NCBI GenBank assembly: GCA_905221605.1
Contig: CAJNDS010002762.1
Coordinates: forward strand, 84,501 to 148,500
DNA length: 64,000 nt
Source of the DNA: Symbiodinium natans
Taxonomy: Eukaryota > Sar > Dinophyceae > Suessiales > Symbiodiniaceae
Direction: 5' to 3'
The notes below the pieces were generated by a model. It was not told the DNA's origin. It saw only the letters and a program-made list of their open reading frames with translations, and did not search any database. A program made the position numbers and the translations under genes. Of the stretch, positions 22,794 through 33,879 are shown piece by piece; positions within the stretch are counted from its first letter, which is position 1; every line of letters starts with the position of its first letter.

Positions 22794-23584
22794 GTTGTCT
22801 TCTCCTCCCTGCATTTTTGTCATGCTGTTGGGGTGTGACGGCTTGAGGTTGAGGTTTGGGGGTTCACGGTATGGAGTTGGGAGTTTTTCGGTACCTTCGA
22901 GGTCGCGACTCACCAAGTTCAAACTCGTTTTTGAGCAGAGGGCTTGGGGACGTAAGCCGAGCAGCAGACCCCTCCCCAGCCCGTAGCGACGTCTCGGATC
23001 CTCTTTTGGTCAACTCGGTCAACTCTCCTAAAGCCCGACTGTAAGCTTAGAGCCCTCTTAGGTTGGACATAGAGCAAGCCCAATGTTCTCCGTCTGCCCT
23101 GTACCGAGATTCTGTCAGCAACGATCTTGCATCTTTCTGGGCGTGTCTGGGCGAAGGAGGCCAAGGGACTTGGGTCACCCCATTGCTCAAGATACAAGTG
23201 GACGAAGTGGTGGTAGGATTTTACGTAGGATTGCGAGGACCGTCACCTGGGCGGCGGACCTCTGCAAGGTTTTGGTGGTCTTTTGGATAAGCATGCAAAG
23301 TTTGCTTGACTGTTTTTGCCGGGAGACGAAGTCGTCAAGGCTGAACAGTCACCTCGCCTGTACAAGACAAGGTCAGAAATCGAAGCTTTCCAGGCCATAA
23401 GTGAGGCAATGAACATGAATGAACCACGGGTAGGGAGGTAGGCAGCGAGGAACGGAGGGACCTGTCATGCAAGCCGAGCGCAACGACAGAGTTGGCCACG
23501 CAACTTTGGTATTGTAGGCCTTTTCACCCATACTTTTTGCTGAAGCTGAAGCCCACACTCTTGCCTTCCGCCCGGGCCGGAAAA

Positions 23585-23868
23585 CCGACCCTCAACCCTA
23601 AACCCCAAACTCTAAACCCTTAACCCCATCCCTTAAACTAAGACCTCTCAACCCGAAGCCCAAGGCACTGAAACCGTCCCCTTGCCCCCCAGAGGCCATG
23701 ACGATCATCCTCCAGAAGCTGCAGCAAGTCCTGGCCGACATGCTGAATGCGTTCCTGGCACAGGCAGTCCCGACGTCTCCCTCCCATTTTTTCCAGGGTT
23801 TAGGGTTTAGGGTTTAGGGTTTAGGGTTTAGGGTTTAGGGTTTAGGGTTTAGGGTTTAGGGTTTAGGA
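23585..23868 (+). other. CCCTAAA tract, exon-like island, TTTAGGG tract
   Basis: Minus-oriented units at 23585-23640; GCCCCCCAG acceptor-like site; island 23695-23795 reading MTIILQKLQQVLADMLNAFL, which looks like an amphipathic helix; then ten perfect TTTAGGG units from 23797. Unidentified. Confidence 0.4.
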
Positions 23869-23958
23869 GCATCCCTTTTGAAGCCCGCCAAGAGTCAAAC
23901 GCACGGAGCACCGAGACGCTCAGTGTTCGATGCTTTCTCAGACTGAATTCGAGCGAGG

Positions 23959-24085
23959 GCTAAACCCTAAGCCCTAAACCCTAAACCCTAAACCGTGTTT
24001 TTGGAGAGGGGGAGCAAGCCAGTCTTCATCGACAACTCCGAGCAAACTAACTTCCTGAACTCACACCGCGAGCCCCAAGCTCGTG
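23959..24085 (+). other. CCCTAAA tract followed by exon-like island
   Basis: Tract 23959-23994, then an open stretch reading ERGSKPVFIDNSEQTNFLNS. An AAGCCAG acceptor-like site at 24016-24022 would start it at 24023. Unidentified. Confidence 0.35.
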
Positions 24086-24530
24086 TTTCTTGTCGGTGCT
24101 GCTTACAGCGTTGGTTTTCGTTGCTGCAAGAGGGAAGGCACGACAGCGGAGGACGGAGGACAGTACTAAGCAGGGAAGAGAAACATAGCGACACAGCGCG
24201 CTGAATAAGCAAAGGACGACAGGGAGCAGGCGCAAGAACAGAGATAACTTGTTTCTTGTTTTGGCAGAAAAGCAGAAACAAAGGGGGGGAACCAAACTAA
24301 CCAAAGAAAGCAAGCATGACAGGAAGGAACAAACCAACGACTGGAAGAGCAGCCCAACAAGAAACATGCGACGCAACAAAAAGGCGAAACGCCACGAGCG
24401 AAGACCAGAGAAAGCGACGAAGAACAGACAGAGAGAATCAAAGACCACACGAATCAAAAACCACACAAACAAAAATGAAGCAACACTCATTGAAGGATTG
24501 AGGAACGAACAAAATGACACAATGACAAGT

Positions 24531-24791
24531 GAGGGTTGTTCAAAACCCCCCTTGTCTTCGAGTTATACTGGGGCGACCATCAGATGATGGAAATGAGGGT
24601 CCGCGAAAGTCCGCGATGGGCCCGCGAAAGACAAATCACGTTTTCGCGAAGTTTTGTGCTAGTACTGTTTGTACAGTAACTAATACGGGTGTAAAATAGG
24701 CTCCGCGAAAGTCCGCGATGGGCCCGCGAAAGACAAACAGCTTTTCGCGAAGAATGGTCGTTTTGCCATGAAGCAATTTCGAACAACCGTC
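24531..24791. mobile_element. 261-bp MITE with AAGT target duplication and internal GC-rich direct repeats
   Basis: Ends GAGGGTTGTTC and GAACAACCGTC are inverted repeats (10 of 11), flanked by AAGT (24527-24530, 24792-24795). Inside, a ~51-bp unit rich in CGCGAA/TCCGCG occurs twice (24600-24651, 24702-24752), separated by a TACTG/CAGTA palindrome. Confidence 0.75.
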
Positions 24792-25374
24792 AAGTAGATT
24801 AAGGACAGACGAAAGGCAGAAAGAAAGAGATAATAACAGGGAAGGCCCACAAAGGACGACTACTGCCCTTGCGCCTATTCTACTCTTAACGTTGTCATGA
24901 GAATGACTATTATTTATTAAGAATATCATGATCATGACGAGAACGTGATATGTGTTCTGGTTCTCCTTCATAGAACATTGCCATGATTGCACTCGTAGCT
25001 TATTTGAGCAGCTTTGCCTTGCTTACTGTTGTGATAGCGACCGCCATGACTACCGCTACTGCTTTTCCCGATGTTGTGTTTCTTGGTGTTATGACTGACC
25101 GTTATGGCTTGCATCGCTGTTATGACTTGCGCCGTCATTCCCATTTCGACTGACACTGCCGTTTGACTGCACTGTTGACTTGTCATTCAGGAGTTGAGGT
25201 GGCTTCAAGTAGAACCTTAGCTCAACCTGAACTCCTCAAGCCGTAAGGCCTTGAAACCGATCACCCCCTTAAGTCCTACCTCGATTTTGGCAACGCCATA
25301 GAATGAATCCCACAACCCAAACCCGAAGCCCTAGGAACCAAGAAACAAAAGCAATCGAAACGACCAACTCAATT

Positions 25375-25405
25375 ACCCTAAGCCCTAAACCCTAAACCCT
25401 AAACT
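25375..25405 (-). repeat. CCCTAAA tract
   Basis: Four units directly upstream of the island at 25426. Confidence 0.9.
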
Positions 25406-25425
25406 GTGCTCGATGTGCTCGCCAG

Positions 25426-25503
25426 GCCACCCGCGAGACCTCGGAGGTCACCGACAACGATATCATGCTGGGCGTTGTGGTGCAGTACCCTAGCAGCTGT
25501 TAA
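25426..25503 (+). CDS. Exon-like island, possible terminal exon
   Basis: After GTGCTCGCCAG the frame reads ATRETSEVTDNDIMLGVVVQ, then five more codons and a TAA at 25501. GC-rich third positions and AG|G acceptor context support it. Protein family unknown. Confidence 0.45.
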   Translation, partial: ATRETSEVTDNDIMLGVVVQYPSSC

Positions 25504-27540
25504 ACCACAAGCGTTCAGAGAGTGGGACTGGGGGCTTCGGACCTAGATACGCCAAGGAATCTTTGTGCAGCTGCCATGCAGCTCCTCGAACCTCGTTGCG
25601 AAGTGCTTCAGAAGCATCCTTTCCTGGTTTTTAACAGTTCATAGTCCTAACTCTTCCTGTGTTCTTTGTTTTAGGAAAGCCGGCCCTGCCCCTCAGCTGC
25701 TGCTGTGCATGTGGCGGACTGCTTCATGCCGGGCCGCAATCCGGACCTCTTCCCGCTGCTTCTCTCGGCCGCTGCAGCTGCCCAAGAGTCGAAGGGCAAA
25801 AGCAGCCCAAAAGCTGTCGCAGCTCGACGTTATAAATACAATAAATGCAAATGAAATAAATAAATACGAATATAAGTATAAATATGGATGTAAATATAAA
25901 TATATAAATACATATATATGTGTGTGCATTTCTATATATGTGTGCAGCTTCCTTCTTGGTTCTCTTTGTGCGAACGCTTTTTATTTTTGCTTCTAGTGGA
26001 TGGGCTACGTCCGGTACGTCAGCTTCAGGATAGCGCAAAGCGACGGGGCCTGCTGCGCTTTGCCTGCCTCCGGACGAGCCGCGCAGCTGCGGAGCTCTTG
26101 GCCTGCGCGATGCAGGACGCCACGGATACTTGGCGGCGGGAAGATGTTTTCATGAGGCCCGAAGATGAGGATTTAGGTTTCCAGGCCATATTCAATCTGA
26201 GGCTTCATGCTGGGAGATTCAACCACGAGGCCCAAAGCATGCTCCAAAGGCCTAACCAAAGTGGCCCAAAAGCCGAGGATATGTGCAAGGAGTGCGGCGA
26301 AAGGGACATCCTGACTAGCGGCGCGGGAATGGAATTGGCAGATGCAGCTGGGGCGAAACTTATCTATGCCCGGGGTTGGAGCATGCTCCTGCTTTCATAT
26401 GCGCCCCTCCCCCCCAGACGATCAAAGAACGACGCAACACAGCGCGTTTGACAACGACTGGCTCACAGTCGAACCACAACTTTGTCAACAAAGCCGGAAA
26501 ACAATGAACACAGTTTCCACACCCATAGCGCGCGCTTTCCACACCACTACTTAGCATGCGCTCGGGAGAAAGTAGGTTGAGGTTCATGTGCCTGCAAAAT
26601 TCTCGATTTCCAGGCCCGCAGAATTCTTGGAAGCGCTGCTGTGTAGCGCATCGTAGTCTACACTGACAGCCCCTCATTTGGCTCTGTAACAGAATCCCAT
26701 ACTAAACCACGAGCAAGTCTTATGTTCCCAACAATGATCGATTGCTTGAAGACTTCCAAGCATTTCTCTTCACCGCAGCTAGATTCATCACCATCATCGA
26801 GCCATGTTTGCTGCTGGTCTTGACGCTGTGTTTTGAAAGCCTCGGTCCTCTGCAATGCCGTAGTTTGCACAGACGAGCATGGCGGGAGCATCTATCTATC
26901 CAGCACTCAAAGAGGCTGTTCCTGTTTATGCTGAGCCCGAGTTTACTGGTTGGCGAAGACCATACGCCCGAACCGCGCAAGCAAGCGTCAGCCTTTGTAA
27001 AATGTCAAACAGGACGGGGAACTGCAAGCAGCTAGGAAAAATACAGCAAGTTGTCACGAGGTGCGTCAAGTCATGAAAAGTCGGAAATCTGAAGCTGTTG
27101 CCGCTCTTGCCTTCTCGGGGTTTTCAATTGGTCGAGGCCTGAAGTCTCTGCGCGTAGCTCAAGGGCCCCACCCTGCTCACAACCGAAACACTCCAGAAAG
27201 ACTCGAAAGACCCTCGCAAGTCCGACATCCCGAGGTGCTGCTGTACGGCCCTGCAGATCCCAAGCTTCAGGAGCTGAGTCGCTGGCTTTGTCCTACAGGG
27301 CTTTTTGTGAGCTGTAAATGCTTACTTGCTCTTGGAGTTTAAGCTTCAAGGCTTCGGAGGGGTGCAGCCGGTCCTGGCCGGTCCTTCGGGCCTTGGAAAG
27401 ATGGTGCCGTTACTTTGGGTTCGGTCTGGGGGGCAGCTCGAAATCCCTAATCCCTCACAGCTTTACACTCTAAAGACAGGAGCCCCTGTTGGAGCTGCTT
27501 TGGCGAGCTTTCAGGCGTGTAAAGCCCCTGGAGGAGGCCC
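25504..27540. other. No supported gene; AT-rich microsatellite inside
   Basis: An AAATA/TATA-rich stretch lies at 25838-25940. A + frame at 26030-26450 (contains RRGLLRFACLRTSRAAAELL) is open for about 140 codons, but no family is recognised and it begins in the microsatellite. Confidence 0.3.
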
Positions 27541-27542
27541 GT

Positions 27543-27567
27543 CTGTGCGTGTGGGTGTGGGTGTGCC

Positions 27568-27607
<40 letters not shown>

Positions 27608-27750
27608 TGTCTGTCTGTCTGTCTGTGTGTCTGTCTGTGTGTCTGTCTGTGTGTCTGTCTGTGTGTCTGTCTGTCTGTCTCTGTGTGTGTGTGTGTGTCT
27701 GTCTGTCTGTGTGTCTGTGTGTCTGTCTGTGTGTCTGTGTCTGTCTGTCT

Positions 27751-27841
<91 letters not shown>

Positions 27842-28308
27842 TTCTGTCGTCCGTGTGTGTGTGTCTGTCGTCTGTTGTCTGTGTGTGTTGTGTGTGTGTC
27901 TGTGTGTCTGTGTCTGTCTGTCTGTGTCTCTGTGTGTGTGTGTGTGTGTGTGTGTGGTGTGTTCTGTCTGTGTGTCTGTCTGTGTGTCTGTTGTCTGTGT
28001 GTCGTCTGTGTGTCTGTCTGTCTGTCTGTGCTGTATGTGGTGTGTCTGTGTGTGTGTGTTGTTGTGTGTGTCTGTGTGTGTGTTGTGTGTCTGTGTGTCT
28101 GTCTCTCTGTGTTGTGTGTGTGTGTGTGTGTCTGTGTGTGTCCCTGTCCGTGTGTCTGTGTCTGTTTGTCTGTCTGTCTGTGGTCTGTCTGTGTGCTGTC
28201 TGTGTGTCTGTCTGTGTCTCTCTCTGCTGTCTCTCTCTGTGTGTGTGTGTGTGTGTCTGTGTGTCTGTGGCTCTGTGTCTCTCTCTGTCTCTCTCTCTGG
28301 TCTTGTGT

Positions 28309-28384
<76 letters not shown>

Positions 28385-28557
28385 TGGTGTGCGTGTGCGT
28401 GTGCGTGTGCGTGTGCGTGGGGCGTGTGTGGGGCGTGTGGGGGGCGCGTGGGCGTGTGCGCGTGTGTGCGTGTGTACGTGTGCGTGTGTGGGCGTGTGGG
28501 TGGGTGGGTGGGTGGGTGGGTGGGTGGGTGGGTGGGTGGGTGGGTGGGTGGGTGGGT

Positions 28558-28603
<46 letters not shown>

Positions 28604-28604
28604 G

Positions 28605-28640
<36 letters not shown>

Positions 28641-29091
28641 CGTGTCTGTGCGTGTCTGCGTGTGTCTGCGTGTGTCTGTGTGTGTCGTGTGTGTGTGTGT
28701 GTGTGTGTGTCTCTGTGTGTTTCTGTGTGTCGTGTCTGTGTGTGTGTGTGTGTGCGTCTGTGTGTCTCTGTGTGTGTCTCTGTGTGTCTCTCTGTGTCTC
28801 TGTGTGTCTCTCTGTGTCTCTCTCTGTGTCTCTCTCTGTGTCTCTCTCTGTGTCTCTCTCTGTGTCTCTCTCTGTGTCTCTCTCTGTGTCTCTCTCTGTG
28901 TCTCTGTGTCTGTGTGTCTGTGTGTCTGTGTGTCTGTGTGTGTGTGTGTGTCTGTGTGTCTGTGTGTCTGTGTCTGTGTGTCTGTGTCTGTGTGTCTGTC
29001 TGTGTGTGTCTGTGTGTCTGTCTGTGTGTGTCTGTGTGTGTCTGTGTGTGTCTCTGTTTGTCTGTGCCTCTCCGTGTCTGTGTAACATTAA
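27543..29091. repeat. 1.5-kb TG/TGTC microsatellite with a GGGT block
   Basis: Alternating TG, TGTC, TCTCTG and related units. About fifteen consecutive GGGT units lie at 28497-28560. Long Cys/Val and Thr/His frames on both strands are artefacts. Confidence 0.98.
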
Positions 29092-29355
29092 GTGTAAGTG
29101 CAAGTGTCTGAGTCTGTGTCCGTTCTGTCTGTTTGCATACCTTGCATGCTTGCATGCCCGAACAGAAGTTAAGCCGCCTGTCGGCTCCGGAACGTTCCAA
29201 AACAAGTCCCAGTTACCTAAAGCCTAGGACACCCAGCAAGCCACAACGAAACCCTGTACCGTGCACCCGAAACCTCAAAAACTCACCAGAACAACCCTCA
29301 CACCAAAAAAGTAGAACAACAACCAAGCCGATGCCCAACCTGCATCTTAAATTTC

Positions 29356-29490
29356 ATGCGGAGACCCAATGGCCCCAAGGCCAACCTGGCAGCAGCCCGT
29401 GGGCCGAAGCCCATTCCCAAAGTGGTGCAGCGGCTCATGCAGGCGCTGGAGAAGGGACGTCACCTGTGGTTTCGTGAAGGTGACTACTAA
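29356..29490 (+). CDS. Exon-like ORF, unknown basic protein fragment
   Basis: From ATG 29356 the frame reads MRRPNGPKANLAAARGPKPI followed by KVVQRLMQALEKGRHLWF and a TAA at 29488. Third positions are GC-rich. A CGTGAAG|GTGACT donor-like site precedes the stop, so it may continue by splicing into the island at about 29597. No family recognised. Confidence 0.4.
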   Translation: MRRPNGPKANLAAARGPKPIPKVVQRLMQALEKGRHLWFREGDY

Positions 29491-29596
29491 ATTAGCGATT
29501 GCTAGTCCTCTAGCCGGCTTGGGCGAACTCCAGGAGCTTTGGGTTAGCCCAGTCTAGGGCTCGGGTGTGTGTGATTGTGATCCTTAAAAACGAAGA

Positions 29597-29804
29597 GTGC
29601 CATCGTCAGCTATACCTAAAGTGGCTCGAACGGTCCCAAAGCCGCAAGAAGCGGCCGGTAGACTCCAGGCTAACCTTCTCGCCCCGCAATCCGAGGTGGC
29701 TGGCAAGAAGGCCTGCAAGGCTCTCCAGGCAACGGCCCCCAAGGAGTTCGCAAAGCGACGGCAGCTCCTGCTGCAGGAATTCTCGCAGCCCCTCGGTGCA
29801 TCTG
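29597..29804 (+). CDS. Exon-like island ending at a TTTAGGG tract
   Basis: The frame includes VAGKKACKALQATAPKEFAK and RRQLLLQEF, Lys/Ala/Gln-rich and helix-like, and ends where the tract starts (GCATCTGG|GTTTAGGG). It may be the exon after the island at 29356. Unidentified. Confidence 0.4.
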
Positions 29805-29862
29805 GGTTTAGGGTTTAGGGTTTAGGGTTTAGGGTTTAGGGTTTAGGGTTTAGGGTTTAATT
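29805..29862 (+). repeat. TTTAGGG tract
   Basis: Eight perfect units in + orientation. Confidence 0.95.
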
Positions 29863-29950
29863 AGGGTCCAGCTTGCAATGGGTGGAGCTTGAAGGCAGCC
29901 CCTCCCAAAATGACCCAACATCCTAAGCATTCCATCAAGTCTTCCCGCAG

Positions 29951-30000
29951 CAAATCGATGAACCTGTGCTGCTCTACAAGACCTCCGAATCTGCAAAAAA
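29951..30000 (+). CDS. Exon-like island
   Basis: After TCTTCCCGCAG the frame reads QIDEPVLLYKTSESA. Short and unidentified; a CCCTAAA tract follows at 30040, which is the reverse of the usual layout. Confidence 0.3.
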
Positions 30001-30039
30001 AAACAAACTCACACATTTCTGAAGCCTCACCCAGCAACC

Positions 30040-30283
30040 CCTGAACCCTAAACCCCAAAACCCCAAACCCTAAACCCCATGAAGCCCCAAGCTTGTTGCG
30101 CCTGCGCCCCCTGTCCTAGAGTGGTCCAGGTCGGCGAAGCCAGGGCTGCAGGGACCCATCACCTGCAGTTTGCGCTGGGGCAAGCTGCGCCTCGGAAAGG
30201 GACTACAGGACATGGGGGTTTAGGGTTAGGGTTTTAGGGTTTAGGGTTTAGGGTTTCGGGTTTAGGGTTTAGGGTTTAGGGAT
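30040..30283 (+). other. CCCTAAA tract, exon-like island, TTTAGGG tract
   Basis: Minus-oriented units 30040-30078; island to about 30208 reading GLQGPITCSLRWGKLRLGKG; plus-oriented units 30210-30283. Unidentified. Confidence 0.4.
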
Positions 30284-30867
30284 GAGCCCAAGATTAGTTT
30301 TTTGCCCTCTTGGACATGCTGTTCTCCATGGGAACGGATTACTTAAGGCTTAAGGCTTAAGGCTTGTGACTTGTAAGGGACAGGTAAGATGCATGGACCT
30401 CCACCAGGCCAGCTTATGAAATCACTGGCATATGCGGGGTGCTCAAAAACATGTTTGAGAAGTCCTGGCATGAGCCTCTTGGCACAACCGATAAAATCAC
30501 TTTGATGCACAGATGGAGCGTTAACTACTTGTTGAAAGGTCGCTCAAACCGAGGCCACTCACAGTTTTTTTAGCAGCTGCCTTTTGAGTGCCAAGCTTTC
30601 GTTTCCATTGGGGACTCGTCAGGGCTTGGACAGCTGAAAATGCTGTATAACGACATGTGCATACACCCCTCAACTCAATGAACAGGATGCATGCACTTCG
30701 GATGAAGCTGACAGGTAAAAATCTTTTTTGCCCCCCAATGGACCTGAAGCCAGCAATTGGGGGGGCGGTCGGGGCGCGGCGGGCGATGTCAAATAGGGAC
30801 CTGCAAGGAGTACACAAATCAATGTTTGCGAAAGTTTGCGCGAAGAGCTGTCAACGGGCCGAGGCAC
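30284..30867. other. No gene recognised
   Basis: A CTTAAGG micro-repeat near 30342 and a GGGGGG run. Nothing coding. Confidence 0.4.
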
Positions 30868-30875
30868 CCTATAAG

Positions 30876-30981
30876 TTGGGAGCTCCCGCTTACACTAACA
30901 GTCCTTAATGGGGACATTATAGTCCCTCCCGATTATAATCCTTCATGAAGGAGCTGCTAGTATAAGGGGGGAACATCCCAA
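30876..30981. mobile_element. hAT-like MITE with perfect 8-bp target duplication
   Basis: Ends TTGGGAGCTCCCGCTTACAC and AAGGGGGGAACATCCCAA-type sequence, flanked on both sides by CCTATAAG (30868-30875, 30982-30989). Same family as 2928, 55067 and 55401. Confidence 0.9.
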
Positions 30982-31070
30982 CCTATAAGGCTCTTTCTAA
31001 TGGCCTCAAAACCGAGGCATGCGGACGCAGCCAAGGTGAGCTTCACTCGGATCCCCGGTTTAATTCGTGA

Positions 31071-31136
31071 GGGTTTAGGGCTTAGGGCTCAGGGCTCAGG
31101 GCTCAGGGCTCAGGGCTTAGGGCTTAGGGCTTAGGG
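31071..31136 (+). repeat. TTTAGGG/CTCAGGG tract, possibly intronic
   Basis: Nine heptamers just upstream of the gene model at 31164. A classic AAG|GTGAGC donor-like site sits at 31036, so the tract may lie in a first intron. Confidence 0.85.
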
Positions 31137-31163
31137 AGAGCAGAGAACAGCCCCAGGGTCGGC

Positions 31164-33875
31164 ATGGCCTTTGACCTGGGCGCAAGCGGCTTCGAGCTTC
31201 CCTGGGCTTGCCTGGAGCTCCCGCCGGTGTCCTGACTGCAGCTTCTCCAAAGGTCCGTGGGGAATGCTGGGGGAACGTGGGAAAATTCGAGGGAATCTGA
31301 TTTTTTTGGGACAGTTCGGGGGGGGGGGAATCTGATTCTTTTTGACACCCCCAGGTTCTCTTGCCGGAAGACGAGCAGACGCTCGCCACGGTGCTCTCCA
31401 GGCCAGCCTGGCCCATAACCTTCAGCGTGGACACGGTGGCCGCCTGCAGCCTGTTCCTTCCTTCGCCTTTAGTTGAACTTTAAGCTTTTTGGATTTCCTT
31501 ATTTAGTAGGAACGTTATAAAGTTTAACCTTTTTTCCCCCTTGGTGATTGGAGAAGTAAGGTTCTCCGTTTCCTCGCTGCACCTCAAGCAGGTGGGGGGC
31601 CTGAAGGAGGTGTTGCAGCTCACGATCTCGGAGGAGCCCGGCCGCTTCATCCCGGATCTCCAGAAGCTCATCCATACCCCCCCAAGCCAGCCCAGCGAGT
31701 TCAAGGAAGCCGATGAAGCCAAAGGTGCCAAGGGGCCCAAGGGGGCCAAGGAGCCCAAGGCCGACGGAAGCTACAAGGGCCGCATCACCCGGAGCATGAG
31801 CATGGCGGCTTCCAGCCTGGCTTCGGTGGCCGCAGCCGCCATGGAGGTGGCTTTTGGAGAAGAGTTATAACGCAAACTTCCAAGCCTTTTTTTTTGTTCG
31901 TAGCTTCTCGTGCTATAGGTGTAGTTCGGTGTGAGATGCGAACTTGAGCTAGGAGTCGCTTCTCGACAACCGAGGCGAGCTCTTCTTCCTTCCGCCGGAG
32001 CCGCAGCACTCCGGTCACGAAGGCTTCGACCCAGCTTCTGGCATCAAGCCCAGCACGCTTGGCGTCCCAACACGGAGGCCAGCATGCGCAGAGTTCACCG
32101 GTGATGTCGACACCGCCCGCACAAAAGTCAAAGCCGCAACCTGCGCCTGCAAGAAGGAGCCCGTCACTTGCATCGCACGAAGTGGCTTCCAAGACCACAA
32201 CAACACACACAGGCAAGCTTGACCAGACTCCAAATGCCGCCGAGAAGACTTCGGCAATTCCAGCAAGCACTCGCACCGCACGCAGCCGAACGCCAGTCAA
32301 GCCACCGCAGCCAACTGGGCAGGCCAATCAGCAGAGGTCGCAGCAGCAAACTGACCGCAATAGTGTTCCAGAACCTGCACTTCTATCCCGCCGGCGCAGC
32401 CCTTCACCCTCACTGTCGAAGCAAGGCCTAGACGCATCAGCAGATGCAGGAGCACCGACCAAGTCGGGTGCTACATCTGGAAGAAGGAGCCCGTCACCTG
32501 CATCGCACGAAGTGTTCTCCAAGAACACAGCAAAACACACAAGCAAGCTGGGCCAGACCCCATCCGAGCAGACCTCGGCAATTCCAGCAAGCACTGGCAC
32601 CGCTCGCAGCCGAACGCCAGTCAAACCACCGCAGCCAGCAGAGAGCTCACCAAGGCCAGTCAAAGCAGGTGCACCTTCACATGGGGAGGCCAATGAGCAG
32701 AGGTCGCGGCAGCAAGCTGGCCGGCGCAGCCCATCACCCTCATTGCCGAAGCAAAGCGTAGATGCATCAGCAGCTAGTGGAGCACCGACCAAGTCCAATG
32801 CTACACGTGGAAGAAGGAGCCCGTCACCTGCATCGCACGAATTGGCTTCCAAGAACATAGCACAACACACAGGCAAGCTTGACCAGACTCCAAATGCCGC
32901 CGAGAAGACTTCGGCAGTTCCAGCAAGCACTCGCACAGCACGCAGCCGAACGCCAGCCAAAGCAGGTGGCCCCCTGACTGGGGAGGCCAATCAGCAGACG
33001 TCGCAGCAGCAAACTGACGGCAAAAGTGTTCCAGAACCCGCACAACCATCCCGCCGGCGCAGCCCTTCACCCTCACTGTCGAAGCAAGGCCTAGATGCAT
33101 CAGAAGCTGGTGGAGCACCGACCAAGTTCAGCAGCTTGGGGCAAGCTGCCAGTGCTGCACTTGCAAGAAGGAGCCCGTCACCTGCATCGCACGACCAGTC
33201 GAAAGCTGCCAAGGCAAGTGCTCCACCAAAACCAGGTCTCAGCCAAGGTCGGGAGGCCGGCAAGGATGGCAACCCGGGCAACTCAGAGCTGCCATCGACT
33301 CCTCGCGTTGTGGCTGCAAAGGACGCGGGTGCCCCGAAGCGAAACGCATCACCTGCTCCGAGTCTCCCGAGTCTCCGAAGGCCGAACCATCCAGGAATTG
33401 CCGCGTTGCTGACGGCAACTACGCGGTCAAGGCAAGCAGCGATGGCGAATCAGAACGTTGCCCAGCTCACAACGACAGTCTCTGCCCAGCCAAAACGGGA
33501 GCTGTCACCCCAACCAGCTGCGTCGCTGCGCACGGAGGTCCCGGAAATCCCGCGTCCAGCAAGCCCCAGCAAAGTTCGGCTTTCGGATGCAACCGCCATT
33601 GCCAGTGAGGCAGCGGATCTCGGAATCATGCACCCCGCCACACTCAGGCAGCTCTGCCTGGATCGGGGACTTTCCTCCGAGGGACTGCGGACACAGCTCA
33701 TCTCTCGCTTGTTGCTTCAGAGCATCACGAAGAAGCCTCACACGGAGGAAGAATGCTCGAGCCCGGCACCCATGAGCCCAAGGTTCGCACCCTTCAATGC
33801 CATCCACAAGTCGGAGCTGCAGGCCGCCTGCAGCCGCCAAGGCTTGCCGGAGTCGGGCACTTCTGATGACTTGTT
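31164..33875 (+). CDS. SAP-domain, Ser/Arg/Pro-rich protein: exons 1-4 of a five-exon model
   Basis: Model: 31164-31226, 31355-31452, 31561-31863, 31953-33875, then 33977-35015; total 3426 nt with no internal stop, about 1141 residues. Exons 1-3 encode an unfamiliar globular region (VDTVAACSLF joined to SVSSLHLKQVGGLKEVLQL) and a Lys/Ala-rich linker. Exon 4 carries long imperfect repeats with RRSPSPASHE and ARSRTPVKPPQ, like an SR-type disordered region, then a SAP motif near 33628-33720 (ATLRQLCLDRGLSSEGLR) and the first half of a second. SAP motifs bind AT-rich or matrix-attachment DNA or RNA, so a nuclear chromatin or RNA role is likely (inference). The 31864-31952 intron is the least certain; with a GA donor at 31862 another frame would open and stop near 32214, making exons 1-3 a separate gene. 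The true start may lie further upstream. Confidence 0.65.
31227..31354 (+). other. Predicted intron 1 of the SAP-protein gene
   Basis: CCG|GTGTCC donor and GACACCCCCAG|GTT acceptor, phase 0, 128 bp. The interior repeats GGGAATCTGATT twice. No clear target duplication, so no sign of transposon origin. Confidence 0.5.
31457..31560 (+). mobile_element. Introner: TIR element acting as intron 2 (intron 31453-31560)
   Basis: Ends CTTCCTTCGCC and GGAGAAGTAAG are inverted repeats (9 of 11). GTTC is duplicated (31453-31456, 31561-31564). The GT of the first GTTC is the donor and the final AG of the element is the acceptor (AAG|GTTC). Removing it joins ..AACSLF to SVSSLHLK in frame and recreates the unoccupied site exactly. 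Confidence 0.75.
31864..31952 (+). other. Predicted intron 3, possibly also a transposon insertion
   Basis: GT donor in GAAGA|GTTATAAC and acceptor GAGCTAG|GAGTCGC join exon 3 to the Ser/Arg frame. GAGT occurs on both sides (31862-31865, 31953-31956), as in the neighbouring introner, but the inverted repeats are weak. Confidence 0.45.
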
Positions 33876-33879
33876 GTAC

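Noticed and set aside
25918-26451. 177-codon + strand ORF
   Set aside because: It starts in an AT microsatellite and has no recognisable domain; coding status cannot be supported.
27326-29227. Open frames of 500-630 codons on both strands (Cys/Val- or Thr/His-rich)
   Set aside because: They lie wholly in the TG/TGTC microsatellite; stop codons are absent because of the repeat composition.
32164-33281. Several antisense and frame-shifted ORFs over the SAP-protein gene
   Set aside because: They mirror the internal repeats of exon 4 and lack motifs.
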